A stretch of 51,317 bases of DNA from Prevotella sp. (GTDB lineage: Bacteria > Bacteroidota > Bacteroidia > Bacteroidales > Bacteroidaceae): the NCBI GenBank assembly GCA_016281055.1, contig JAEEHW010000008.1, positions 1 to 51,317 of the forward strand, read 5' to 3'. The notes beneath the pieces are model-generated. The model was given only the letters and a program-made list of their open reading frames with translations, made no database searches and was not told the DNA's origin. Made by a program: the position numbers and the translations under genes. Positions within the stretch are counted from its first letter, which is position 1; each line of letters begins with the position of its first letter. Shown here piece by piece: positions 34,359 to 42,448 of this stretch.

Positions 34359-34675
34359 GGCAAATGTTAAAAGTGTAAAGTTTTCTTAATACGCAGTAAA
34401 AGCTATCATATTGCATCGTAATATGATAGCTTTTACTATACTATCTGATAGCAATTACACTGTAAAAGCTATCAGATTAATGCTCAATTCACAATGCATA
34501 ATGCAAAATTATTGCGTATAATTCATGTTTTTCGTTCCGCATGGCGTAATTGTGCATTGTGCATTATGCATTGTGAATTGAAAAAAGCGCTTTACAGCCC
34601 CGCTGTCGCATTGCACCCCTTTTCTGGACATCTTGTCCACCACCCTCCGTCAGTGCCCCTTAAAATGAGTTTTCT
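34359..34675 (-). repeat. Composite intergenic repeat, copy 2 (modules A-B-C-D)
   Basis: This explains most of the gene-free stretch 34118-34697. Module A 34359-34390; module B hairpin at 34395-34437, identical over its 43 nt to that at 6230-6272; further TAAAAGCTATC copies to about 34478; module C palindrome at 34485-34580; module D ending CCCTTAAAATGAGTTTTCT at 34657-34675. D contains the dyad TGGACA-TCT-TGTCCA (34625-34639). Its end is 22 bp from the stop of the flavin-reductase-fold gene. No gene is seen between 34118 and 34358. Confidence 0.8.
34485..34580. repeat. 96-bp palindromic element with AATGCAT heptamer arms
   Basis: Perfect 21-bp inverted arms at 34485-34505 and 34560-34580, built of AATTCAC/AATGCAT-type 7-mers, around a 54-bp core. 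Same architecture and near-same arms as the palindrome inside the GH115 gene at 36690-36782. Confidence 0.85.
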
Positions 34676-34697
34676 TGACAGTGGTGATTTTGGCAAA

Positions 34698-35288
34698 TCA
34701 TTTCTTCCAGGCATTTACCACCTCGCCTATATACATAGTGTGGATGCCTCCAATGGGCATGCGGTATATATTCTTAGGCACATCGCTCTTGAAATACTGT
34801 GGGTCAAAAGGTGCGGCATACATTATCTTACACTCTATCACCATCGTCGCCTCAGTGTAGTACGGTGTGCCGTTGGCGGTGTATGCGGTGTGCAGTCCCA
34901 GTGTGCCGGCCTTGTCGCTGTCGTCGCGGCCGCTCTTGTGGCCCATATAGTCGAGCACCTTGCTGTGCTCCACGTCGAAAGCCATCACGGTGAAATATTC
35001 CGCCTTGTCCATAAACTCCTTGGTATAGCGTTTCTCTGCCACATATACCGTCAGTGCGGTGCGGCCCCATACCGTTCCTATACCACCCCAGCCTATGGTC
35101 ATGGCATTGCTCTTCGTCTTGTCACCGGCGGCGAGTATCTCTGCTTCGTGGAACCACTCGAAACCATTCTCACTGAAATCCTCCTTGACGTCAAATTTCT
35201 TGAAGCCGTTTTCTTCCTGCGCACTCATGCTCAAGGAGAACATCATGACGGCAGCCGCCATCATTGTCTTAAATACGCTCTTTCTCAT
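34698..35288 (-). CDS. Secreted flavin-reductase-like (FMN-binding split barrel) protein
   Basis: From ATG 35288: signal peptide KTMMAAAVMMFSLSMSAQ, then a flavin-reductase-like split-barrel domain (EAEILAAGDKTKSNAMTIGWGGIG, TALTVYVAEKRYTKEFMDKAEYFTVMAF, CKIMYAAPFDPQYF, HTMYIGEVVNAW). The NAMTIGWGG and HxxYIGEV positions match the FMN-contact strands of this fold. About 196 residues. A signal peptide on this usually cytosolic fold is unusual. It lies 29 bp after pssA on the same strand and is followed by composite repeat copy 2. Physiological role unknown. Confidence 0.8.
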   Translation of the reverse strand: MRKSVFKTMMAAAVMMFSLSMSAQEENGFKKFDVKEDFSENGFEWFHEAEILAAGDKTKSNAMTIGWGGIGTVWGRTALTVYVAEKRYTKEFMDKAEYFTVMAFDVEHSKVLDYMGHKSGRDDSDKAGTLGLHTAYTANGTPYYTEATMVIECKIMYAAPFDPQYFKSDVPKNIYRMPIGGIHTMYIGEVVNAWKK

Positions 35289-35317
35289 CTGTCTGTTGTT
35301 TAAGTTAATTTGTGTTG

Positions 35318-36058
35318 CTATTTCTTTTGTGTAAAGATACTTATCAATACGTATGCCACGATGATGATACTGAAGCCTGACCAGCAAAGATGGTACTGCC
35401 TTGTGACAGCACCCGCTGCGATACTAGCCACCAGCACCACGGCAGAGAAGATGATGAAACCATATTTCAGTTCGTTGCCTCGGAAGCCCCAGTGCTTGAA
35501 CTTCAAGGCGAACATGGGAATCTCTGCCACAAGCAGCCAGCAACTGATGAAGATGCCTATTATTACCAACGGTGTGAACCATCGGTATTGCTCAAGCAAC
35601 GGAGCGAAGCCTACGATGAGCGACCCCCAGAAAAGGGCATTGGCAGGTGTTGGCAATCCTATGAACGAGGTAGTCTGACGTGTGTCGAGGTTGAATTTCG
35701 CAAGACGCACGGCAGAAAAGGCTGCCACAAGAAATGCAATGTATGGCACTGCCGTCACCACCCACGGCATGCTGCCGATGATAAACTCCGGGTATTCCAA
35801 TACGGAGAGTTCTGCGAAAATCATGCTTGCAGGTGCCACACCGAAGGTTACGTCGTCAGCCAGCGAGTCGAGTTCCTTGCCTATCTCACTTGACACTCCA
35901 AGAAGGCGCGCCGACATACCGTCGAAGAAGTCGAACAGTGCTCCGAGGATGATAAATAAAAGCGCCATCTGCGGGTCGAGACGCAGGGCGAAGACTATTG
36001 CCACGCAACCACTGATGAGGTTGCAGCATGTTATCATGTTGGGTATGTGTTTCTTCAT
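35318..36058 (-). CDS. pssA: CDP-diacylglycerol--serine O-phosphatidyltransferase
   Basis: Makes phosphatidylserine, precursor of phosphatidylethanolamine, in the inner membrane. The CDP-alcohol phosphotransferase motif DGMSARLLG...GKELDSLADDVTFG (DGxxAR-x8-GxxxDxxxD) is at about 68-95, with about eight hydrophobic segments. 246 residues. A -7 box is at 36087-36094. The flavin-reductase-fold gene follows after 29 bp and probably shares the transcript. Confidence 0.95.
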   Translation of the reverse strand: MKKHIPNMITCCNLISGCVAIVFALRLDPQMALLFIILGALFDFFDGMSARLLGVSSEIGKELDSLADDVTFGVAPASMIFAELSVLEYPEFIIGSMPWVVTAVPYIAFLVAAFSAVRLAKFNLDTRQTTSFIGLPTPANALFWGSLIVGFAPLLEQYRWFTPLVIIGIFISCWLLVAEIPMFALKFKHWGFRGNELKYGFIIFSAVVLVASIAAGAVTRQYHLCWSGFSIIIVAYVLISIFTQKK

Positions 36059-36086
36059 AAAAAAATGCGTTCACTATTTCAAGGTG

Positions 36087-36094
36087 CAAAATTA
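36087..36094 (-). promoter_or_regulatory. -7 element of pssA
   Basis: TAATTTTG on the minus strand, 28 bp upstream of ATG 36058. The downstream sequence GCACCTTGAAATA is shared with the promoter at 42091. Confidence 0.65.
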
Positions 36095-36194
36095 CTCATT
36101 TTCTTTTTAACTGCCAAACAAAGTGAGTGATTTATTGTTTCGTAAGCTGAATTTATTTTCGTCACGCCATATCCGTATATGTATGTATATAAAG

Positions 36195-36235
36195 AAAACC
36201 GACGATATTCACTGAATTGGAATACCGCCGGTTTT
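36195..36235 (-). terminator. Terminator of the GH115 operon
   Basis: Arms AAAACCG..CG..TATTC and GAATA..CG..CGGTTTT (14 pairs, two mismatches) 40 bp after the GH115 stop; the minus strand continues CTTTATATA. Confidence 0.75.
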
Positions 36236-36274
36236 TCATTATTTGGCATACAGTAAGACTGTTGCCTTAAGTGT

Positions 36275-38917
36275 TTAATCTTTGTTTCTACAGGGAGCTC
36301 CGAAATAGCTGTAACGGTTGTTGTCGGGATTGACGACTATCGACTCTACAACTATTTCTGGGTCTATCATAATGAGTTTCAGTCTGTGCTTGCCCGAGGT
36401 TACACCGGGGAAGTTGACTTCGAGCCAGCGAATGTTGTCAAACACCTCGTCACGGCGCAGCATCTTGCGACCGTTGCGCCATCCGCTAAGCAGGAGGTTG
36501 TTGTGCGGCGGCAGAGGTTTGAGGTTCTTTGACTGTGCGAGGTTCTGCGGAGTGTATTCGCGGAACTCGTCGTGCAGTCCCTGACGGGCATCTATCACCT
36601 GCATAGGCTGGTCGTCAATCTGCACACCGAGGCGCAGACCGCGTGAAGGAACCACGTCCTGCGTGGGCAGTATGCCAATGGCGATTTTCAATGCACAATG
36701 CACAATGCACAATGCACAATTATTGGCAGTACTATCACATGCGGCAGCCGATTGTGTATCATGCATTGTGCATTGTGCATTAATCTCATACTCCAACTTC
36801 GGTCCGCTGCCGTCGGCAGGATATTCCTTCATCACGTCGTATGCTCCCATACAGCCTTTGCCGCGACCGAGTCCCCACATGGGCATCCAACTGTAAGCAG
36901 GATACTTGTAATAGCTGATACTGTCGTAATCCATCGCACTGATGGAATATTCCATTGAAGGGTTGGCAAATGAATAGAGGAGCGGATAGTCCACCTTGTA
37001 GCCAAGGCTCATAGGGTGGCGGTTCTCTTTGGGAATGCTCCACTGCGTGTAGCCGATGTGGTTGTCTTGCATCATACCGTCCCACTTGCCTCCGGCGAGT
37101 TGTTTATTGTAATAATCGGTAAGACGCTTGTCCTTTTCCATAAGGTCGCACACGGTAAGGCTGTCGCCCATCGTTGCGGCATTATACATCATGGCTACGC
37201 CGGCACTTGCCACTGCAGGATAATACACCAGCTGATAGAAAGCATCCTGGGCATCGGTTGGGATGCGTTCCTTTAATGCCTCGCAACGCAGCACTACTGA
37301 CTGCCACAGGTTATTCAGGCGCATCATCTCGGGATAGTTGAAAAGGCCCGGCACCTGCACCTCGGGTTTGCGCCAGAGGTTATACCTGGAGTAGTCGGCT
37401 ATGATATCGGCGCACTTGTCGGCATCTTCGGCTGCTGTGCTGCCGAGTACCGAACGAGTCCACTGCCGCAACCATACGTTGTTTGGTTCAAAGTCATTGT
37501 CAGGTTCCCACGCATAATCCATGATAAACGAGATAGGCATCTCCTTCGGCTTGAGGTCGCCCACATTGATAATCCAGATGCGGTCTATGCCGCTCATGTA
37601 TGCCTGGTACAACTGCTCGCGCAGCTTCGGCACGGTGGTGGTGTTCACCCATCGGTCATTCCACGGACCGCCGTTCATGTCGATGTGGTAATAAAGTCCC
37701 AAGCCGCCTTTGCGCTTACGCTCTGCCTCGGTACCCTTGCGGCGTATATATCCCCAGTTGTTGTCGCAGAAGAGCAGCGTCACGTCATCTGGCACGGTGA
37801 AGCCTGCATCATAGTAGCGCTGCACCTCGGTGAAGATAGCCCACAGCTGCGGCACTGCATCGGGGCGGCCGTAGATGTCCTTAATAATCTTGCGCTGACC
37901 GTCGATGACGTTATGCAACGTGCGCATGTTCTCCTGGTCATCGCCCTTGCCCATTGCCACGTCGCCGTCGCCGCGCATACCGATGGTCACAAGGTTGTCA
38001 TACGCCTTGTTGCGCTCCATGCCCTCACGGAAGAACTTGTCCACACGTTCCTTGTTCGTGGCATAATCCCACGGACCCACTTCTTCCTTGCGCTGCAGAT
38101 ACTCACGGTGTGAGCGCATCATTGGCTCATGGTGGCTGGTGCCCATCACAATGCCCATCTCGTCAGCCAAGCGCGGGCTCTCCGGGTCGTCCTCGTTGAA
38201 GTTGGTTGCCCACATCGCTGGCCAGAAATAATTCGCTTTCAGGCGCAATAGCAACTCGAAAATCTTCTCGTAAGCCTTGGAGTTCACTCCACCGAAATGT
38301 TTCTGGCACCATCCTCCAAACGAAGGCCATTCGTCATTGATGAATATGCCACGGTATTTCACCGCCGGCCAGTCGCTTTCAAAACCATCGTCATAATACA
38401 GTTCGTCCTTATGCACCACCGGTGCATCCGCCATCCAGTACCACGGCGACACGCCAATGCGACGTGATATCTCGTAAATGCCGTAGATGGTGCCGCGCTT
38501 GTCGCTGCCGGCGATTACGAGGTTGCCGTCCACGATGTTGATGACGTATCCCTCCCATTTGCCTTTAATCTTCTTTACGTCAAGTTTCTTCTGCTTGATG
38601 AGAGCATCTATGAATTTACTCTTGCCTATGGTGCCGACTATAAGTGAAGAGTGAATAGTGGAGAGTGAAGAGTTTGCTACCACCACCTCTGACTTCACGC
38701 CTGTCACCTTGCGCACGTCATCGCCAAGGTCATTGGCGGCACGAATGACACCCTTCCAGTCGTTTTCGTCAACGTAGATGGTTGCCGTATTGCCACCTTT
38801 CGCAATACAGAAAGTGTCTCTGTGTATCGTGGCCAGATGAGTACATCCGACTTTTGTCTGTGCCGTCGCCGTAATGGTGAACAGGGCTATTATATATAAA
38901 AGGAGATGTCGGGTCAT
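36275..38917 (-). CDS. GH115 family xylan alpha-1,2-glucuronidase
   Basis: Predicted secreted enzyme that removes (4-O-methyl)glucuronic acid side chains from xylan. Signal peptide LLLYIIALFTITATAQ; an N-terminal domain with KRGTIYGIYEISRRIGVSPW; the catalytic barrel with KYRGIFINDEWPSFGGWC, RLKANYFWPAMWATNF, GTSHHEPMMRS and NMNGGPW-type blocks typical of GH115; 880 residues. Two repeats are translated in frame: the heptamer array at residues about 83-92 (SLSTIHSSL) and a palindrome at about 712-743 giving NAQCTMHDTQ...CALCIVHCAL, a Cys/His-rich insert unlike the rest. The ATG overlaps the esterase stop as ATGA, so the pair is translationally coupled. Confidence 0.92.
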   Translation of the reverse strand: MTRHLLLYIIALFTITATAQTKVGCTHLATIHRDTFCIAKGGNTATIYVDENDWKGVIRAANDLGDDVRKVTGVKSEVVVANSSLSTIHSSLIVGTIGKSKFIDALIKQKKLDVKKIKGKWEGYVINIVDGNLVIAGSDKRGTIYGIYEISRRIGVSPWYWMADAPVVHKDELYYDDGFESDWPAVKYRGIFINDEWPSFGGWCQKHFGGVNSKAYEKIFELLLRLKANYFWPAMWATNFNEDDPESPRLADEMGIVMGTSHHEPMMRSHREYLQRKEEVGPWDYATNKERVDKFFREGMERNKAYDNLVTIGMRGDGDVAMGKGDDQENMRTLHNVIDGQRKIIKDIYGRPDAVPQLWAIFTEVQRYYDAGFTVPDDVTLLFCDNNWGYIRRKGTEAERKRKGGLGLYYHIDMNGGPWNDRWVNTTTVPKLREQLYQAYMSGIDRIWIINVGDLKPKEMPISFIMDYAWEPDNDFEPNNVWLRQWTRSVLGSTAAEDADKCADIIADYSRYNLWRKPEVQVPGLFNYPEMMRLNNLWQSVVLRCEALKERIPTDAQDAFYQLVYYPAVASAGVAMMYNAATMGDSLTVCDLMEKDKRLTDYYNKQLAGGKWDGMMQDNHIGYTQWSIPKENRHPMSLGYKVDYPLLYSFANPSMEYSISAMDYDSISYYKYPAYSWMPMWGLGRGKGCMGAYDVMKEYPADGSGPKLEYEINAQCTMHDTQSAAACDSTANNCALCIVHCALKIAIGILPTQDVVPSRGLRLGVQIDDQPMQVIDARQGLHDEFREYTPQNLAQSKNLKPLPPHNNLLLSGWRNGRKMLRRDEVFDNIRWLEVNFPGVTSGKHRLKLIMIDPEIVVESIVVNPDNNRYSYFGAPCRNKD
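36690..36782 (-). repeat. Palindromic heptamer element inserted in frame in the GH115 gene
   Basis: The left arm is four AATGCAC units (36690-36720) and the right arm three GTGCATT units (36763-36782), a perfect 20-bp inverted repeat around an unrelated core. It encodes about 32 residues (712-743) without a stop or frameshift. Arms are the same type as the intergenic palindromes at 34485 and 45672. Confidence 0.85.
38644..38671 (-). repeat. Heptamer tandem array inside the GH115 gene
   Basis: GTGAAGA, GTGAATA, GTGGAGA, GTGAAGA on the plus strand; read on the coding strand as SLSTIHSSL at residues 83-92, in a surface-like linker between EVVVANS and VGTIGKSKF. Confidence 0.75.
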
Positions 38918-40692
38918 TTCTTCAAAATCTTTTTACCGTTCTTGATATATATACCATTCTGTAGCTGCATTTCGCCACGACGGCCCTGCAGGTCGTAAAT
39001 CTCTGTGTTTGCAGAACCATGCACTGAGAACTGTGAGCTGTGCACTGCATCAATTCCCGTTGTGTTGTAGCTATTAGCTGTCAGGGTGAGTTGGCCGAGG
39101 ATGCAGTCGCTCCATGACTTGGCATCCGAATAGACGGCGATGACATAGTCGTCTGCCTCGGTTACATCAAATTCCAAAGTCTGCTGCTTCAGGCTGGCAA
39201 AGCTGTTTGAAGCATCATTACCGATGTTGACAGTCGGAGTGTAGGTTTGCTGAGCGATGCTCGCGCCATCAGAGCGTTTCTCTACGTTCACCTCTACGGC
39301 ACCGTAGCTTGACATGTTCCAGTTGCAGGCCTTGTACCTCATCGTATAATGTCCGGGAGACAGATGGAGCGTAGTGCCGCCATCTGCGAGGCCGTACTTT
39401 GCCCACCCCTGATGTGCGTTTCCATTGATGTTGCGGAAATAAAGTCCATAGTCCAATCCGCGTGATGAGCCGGTAAACTGCAGCACTCGGCATCCCGACG
39501 TATAACCGTTGCTATAGCCTGAACGCTTGCTCTGACTGTCGTATGTGGTCCATCCGTTTGGCAGTGCGTTACCTTCTTTGAAATCGTTTGAAACAACAAG
39601 TGTCGCAGGTGTTTGGAAAGTGATATCCACGGTGGCAGAATTTGTTTCGCCGTCGTTGTCAGTGGCCACTACTTTCAGAGTGTGCTTGCCTGAGTTCGCA
39701 CTTGTCAGTGTAGCCTGATAGGGAGCTTCCGTGCATGTGGCAATCAGTTCCTCGCCATCATAGAATTCTACTTTCTCCACCGTGCCGTTGGGGTCACTGG
39801 CATTGGCGACTATGGTGACATCTGGGAAAGACCGCAAAGCGACGGGGGCATAACAGATGTATTTCATTCCTGCAGATGGGGTCTTGATGCTTACGCTGGG
39901 TTTTGTCTTGTTCAGTGAGAAACGCTTACAGAAATTCCATATCTCACTGCCAGTATACACTTTCTCTTCCTTGCATATCCAGTGTCCCTTGTTTGCGAGT
40001 TCAAGAAGCTTCACTTCCACACCATCGGTGCCCGGTGCCCAGGTATGCATCTTGGCGTCGAAACCGTGGTAGTTGCTCACAACCGTTGCAGTCGTTGGAC
40101 ATCCGTTGTGGTTTATCCATACATTGAGAGCTGGCTGCACGCCGCTGAACTGACATCTGTCGTCACCCGTACCGTGAATATGCAGTATGGGTATTGGTCG
40201 TACGTTGGCATTGGCTGTGGCACCGCCCATAGGATAACCGCTCACGGGTGCGAAGGCAGCAATAAGGTCAGGAATTTTGTTCATGGCATGATATGTAAAC
40301 ATACCCCCCATAGAGAAACCGCCGAGATAAACACGGTTGCGGTCAATATTGTATTGATCTGCCATCTTATCTATGACGGCCTTGATGAAATTGATGTCAC
40401 GGTCGCCGGAGATGTCCCACATTTTATCGATGCCATTGGGGAATACCACTACAAACTTGGCAGTATCGCACACCGCCTCCATACTTACCTTGTCGTTCTT
40501 GAATTCAGAATTCTGCATCCAGTTGGCATCTTGCGAGGCACCATGACAAAAAATAAGCAGCGGACGATTGTCACCGAGATTCTGCGGTGCATATACATTG
40601 TAGGAACGATTGAGGCCGCCAACAGTAATGTTGTCTGCCTTTGCTGACATTACTCCTGTCAGGAGCAATAGAAAAAGGATAATTCTTTGCAT
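38914..40692 (-). CDS. Secreted CE1/PHB-depolymerase-like esterase with Ig-like and C-terminal accessory domains
   Basis: From ATG 40692: signal peptide IILFLLLLTGVMSAKA, then an alpha/beta-hydrolase of the feruloyl/acetylxylan-esterase (CE1, Esterase_PHB) type with LLIFCHGASQDANWM, GGFSMGGMFTYH (nucleophile Ser about 127), a likely acid in DDRCQFSG and His in KGHWICKE. Next comes an Ig-like domain (VEKVEFYDGEELIATC...SGKHTLKVVATDNDGE), a jelly-roll-like carbohydrate-binding region, and the tail IYDLQGRRGEMQLQNGIYIKNGKKI, a C-terminal tail common in Prevotella secreted proteins. A heptamer array encodes HSSQFSVHG at about 549-558. Coupled to GH115, so probably removes feruloyl or acetyl groups from xylan. 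Confidence 0.88.
   Translation of the reverse strand: MQRIILFLLLLTGVMSAKADNITVGGLNRSYNVYAPQNLGDNRPLLIFCHGASQDANWMQNSEFKNDKVSMEAVCDTAKFVVVFPNGIDKMWDISGDRDINFIKAVIDKMADQYNIDRNRVYLGGFSMGGMFTYHAMNKIPDLIAAFAPVSGYPMGGATANANVRPIPILHIHGTGDDRCQFSGVQPALNVWINHNGCPTTATVVSNYHGFDAKMHTWAPGTDGVEVKLLELANKGHWICKEEKVYTGSEIWNFCKRFSLNKTKPSVSIKTPSAGMKYICYAPVALRSFPDVTIVANASDPNGTVEKVEFYDGEELIATCTEAPYQATLTSANSGKHTLKVVATDNDGETNSATVDITFQTPATLVVSNDFKEGNALPNGWTTYDSQSKRSGYSNGYTSGCRVLQFTGSSRGLDYGLYFRNINGNAHQGWAKYGLADGGTTLHLSPGHYTMRYKACNWNMSSYGAVEVNVEKRSDGASIAQQTYTPTVNIGNDASNSFASLKQQTLEFDVTEADDYVIAVYSDAKSWSDCILGQLTLTANSYNTTGIDAVHSSQFSVHGSANTEIYDLQGRRGEMQLQNGIYIKNGKKILKK
39021..39048 (-). repeat. Heptamer tandem array in the esterase linker
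   Basis: GCACTGA, GAACTGT, GAGCTGT, GCACTGC on the plus strand; encodes the linker just before the C-terminal tail domain. It is the only CTGNRNR-type array seen in the window. Confidence 0.7.
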
Positions 40693-40734
40693 GAGTTGAT
40701 TTAATATTGTTTGTTTAGTTAAGGATTCGTTTTG

Positions 40735-40742
40735 CAAAATTA
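40735..40742 (-). promoter_or_regulatory. -7 element of the esterase-GH115 operon
   Basis: TAATTTTG on the minus strand, 42 bp upstream of ATG 40692. It sits directly after the terminator hairpin at 40748-40782. Confidence 0.65.
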
Positions 40743-40747
40743 CAAAA

Positions 40748-40782
40748 AATGCAACAAAACCTCTTTGTGATTTTGTTGCATT
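40748..40782 (-). terminator. Hairpin terminator between the 40858 gene and the esterase operon
   Basis: Perfect 12-bp stem AATGCAACAAAA / TTTTGTTGCATT with an 11-nt loop; the minus strand continues TTTTTTG. A close relative (ATGCAACAA...TTTTGTTGCAT, inverted loop) lies at 43073-43105. Confidence 0.8.
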
Positions 40783-40857
40783 AATTTCAAGAAACGTACC
40801 AAACCATGCATAGATGGTTAATTGATTCCTCCTATTATTAAGGTATAGCGTTACAGA

Positions 40858-42030
40858 TTACTTCATCATCACCTTATTGACTGTTCCGTCTGACATTTTT
40901 ACGATGCTGACACCATGCATGGGCTTGCTGACCTTTGCTCCTGACGTGCTGAATACCACAGTTGGCTCTGCACTTGTGTCTGTCGTGAGAATCGGAGCAC
41001 TGAGTGGCACTCCGTCAACATCTATTTCAAACCTTGCCGTTTCTGACTTAACACCTGTAGCAGAAACCGTCACTGCCTCAATGACCACCTTGCCATCACC
41101 ATTGTAGTCTTCGTCAGGAGAAACGGTAAATACTCCTTCATATTCCAAATCTGGCTCTGCATAATTATTTCTTTCCGGAAAACCATATACCACGTGGCAT
41201 TGCTCATCGTACGACGACTCACCACAAGTGATTTCTACACCATTCGACTCTTCATTCTCACCAGCAAGACTGAAAGACGGGACAGACACGGTTTCCTCTG
41301 CATCAGCGTCAATCCACACCTGAAGTCCCTGAATAGAAGAGTTCTTACCCATAGCAATGTATAGAGGTCCGTCTATTACTACACGGAAATAGCGAAAGTC
41401 ATCCACATTGTCTGCCTGTTCTGCATGAATAGAATCTGTTATCTCGGCCACGACATTATCTCTACCATGATTGGAAAGATAAGAGATAGTCCATGCCGGC
41501 ATCTTTCCGTCGGGACTTGCCTTCTGAACACGACAAGCATTTACCGCATAATCGTGAATTTTCACATCTACATAATCTGTCTCACTCGTATAGATACGCT
41601 CTGACAGACGCTCTGTAGCTGGACCATTCTGGATGCAGACAATCTGCCCTGCTTTGAGTCCTGTAAGGATGACGTAGCGCACAGCGTTTTTGTTATTGTA
41701 CAGTCCGCCACTTGCCTTGTTAAACTCAATATTGCCAACACCAACATACCAGCCTTCCATACCTTCGTTGATGACAGATATTGGCTTATACCCGTCACAT
41801 GTCTGCAAGTTAGAATCTGCATCACCAGTAGTGAGTGTTACTGGAGTTATCGGCACATCATTTTTTGTAAGAGCGATGAAGTCCCAGGTTTTGAATAGGC
41901 GCATATTAAACTTCTCACCGCAAAGGACGGCATTGTCTGCCGGCAATGAGTAACTGAACTCGTCTGCATAAGCCATTACTGAAATCATTGCAATTGCGGC
42001 AGACACAACAAATGTGTAAATTTTTCTCAT
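40858..42030 (-). CDS. Secreted protein of unknown function with C-terminal tail domain
   Basis: 390 residues. Signal peptide TFVVSAAIAMISVMAYA, then several beta-rich regions: an N-terminal part (SLPADNAVLCGEKFNMRLFKTW), a jelly-roll-like part (YVILTGLKAGQIVCIQNGPA, YFRVVIDGPLYIAMGKNSSIQGLQVWIDA), an Ig-like repeat (YEGVFTVSPDEDYNGDGKVVIEAVTVSATGVKSETARFEID) and a tail (VSKPMHGVSIVKMSDGTVNKVMMK) related to the one on the esterase. I do not recognise a family for the whole. No catalytic motif is visible. Its own promoter (42091) and terminator (40748) make it monocistronic. Adjacent to the xylan pair, but a functional link is only a guess. Confidence 0.75.
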   Translation of the reverse strand: MRKIYTFVVSAAIAMISVMAYADEFSYSLPADNAVLCGEKFNMRLFKTWDFIALTKNDVPITPVTLTTGDADSNLQTCDGYKPISVINEGMEGWYVGVGNIEFNKASGGLYNNKNAVRYVILTGLKAGQIVCIQNGPATERLSERIYTSETDYVDVKIHDYAVNACRVQKASPDGKMPAWTISYLSNHGRDNVVAEITDSIHAEQADNVDDFRYFRVVIDGPLYIAMGKNSSIQGLQVWIDADAEETVSVPSFSLAGENEESNGVEITCGESSYDEQCHVVYGFPERNNYAEPDLEYEGVFTVSPDEDYNGDGKVVIEAVTVSATGVKSETARFEIDVDGVPLSAPILTTDTSAEPTVVFSTSGAKVSKPMHGVSIVKMSDGTVNKVMMK

Positions 42031-42090
42031 ACAATATCTATGTTTATGTTATTTGTGAAGGTTTCTGTCTTCATATTTTATTTCAAGGTG

Positions 42091-42098
42091 CAAATTTA
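42091..42098 (-). promoter_or_regulatory. -7 element of the 40858 gene
   Basis: TAAATTTG on the minus strand followed by CACCTTGAAATA; leader about 60 nt to ATG 42030. Confidence 0.65.
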
Positions 42099-42144
42099 CA
42101 AAAAAAAACTGAAAAGCTTTCATCAAGTGTGCATTTTTTGGCGC

Positions 42145-42426
42145 AGATGAATAGAAGACAACACAGACAACAATGACAACATCTGTATGACAGAAGTGAT
42201 GTGTAAGAAAAAGTTGTCTCCATTGTCCTGAGTTGTCTTCAAAAAATGTAAGACGACATAGATAATTTCATGCTATTTTTCATTTATTATAACCTTCGGT
42301 TAGAAATCCTCCAAAAATCTGGTTCATAATACTTGGGCTTCGCCCAGAAATATTTCTTCTATAAGATCCTTGTTTAGATGTTTAAAAGATTTCTTGCGAA
42401 GCAATCATAAACACATCAACTTAACT
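42145..42426 (+). repeat. Long direct repeat, copy 1 (282 bp)
   Basis: About 92% identical by eye to 45298-45582, same orientation. The left end holds a palindrome (42154-42240) whose arms are three tandem 9-mers, NNNGACAAC, and their inverse (GTTGTC type). The right part has a small TTGGGCTTCGCCCA hairpin and no ORF. Copy 1 ends 22 bp before the truncated transposase stop. With 42099-42144 and 42427-42448 this accounts for the gene-free stretch 42031-42448. Confidence 0.9.
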
Positions 42427-42448
42427 AAAACTTTCCCAATCAGTTGTA

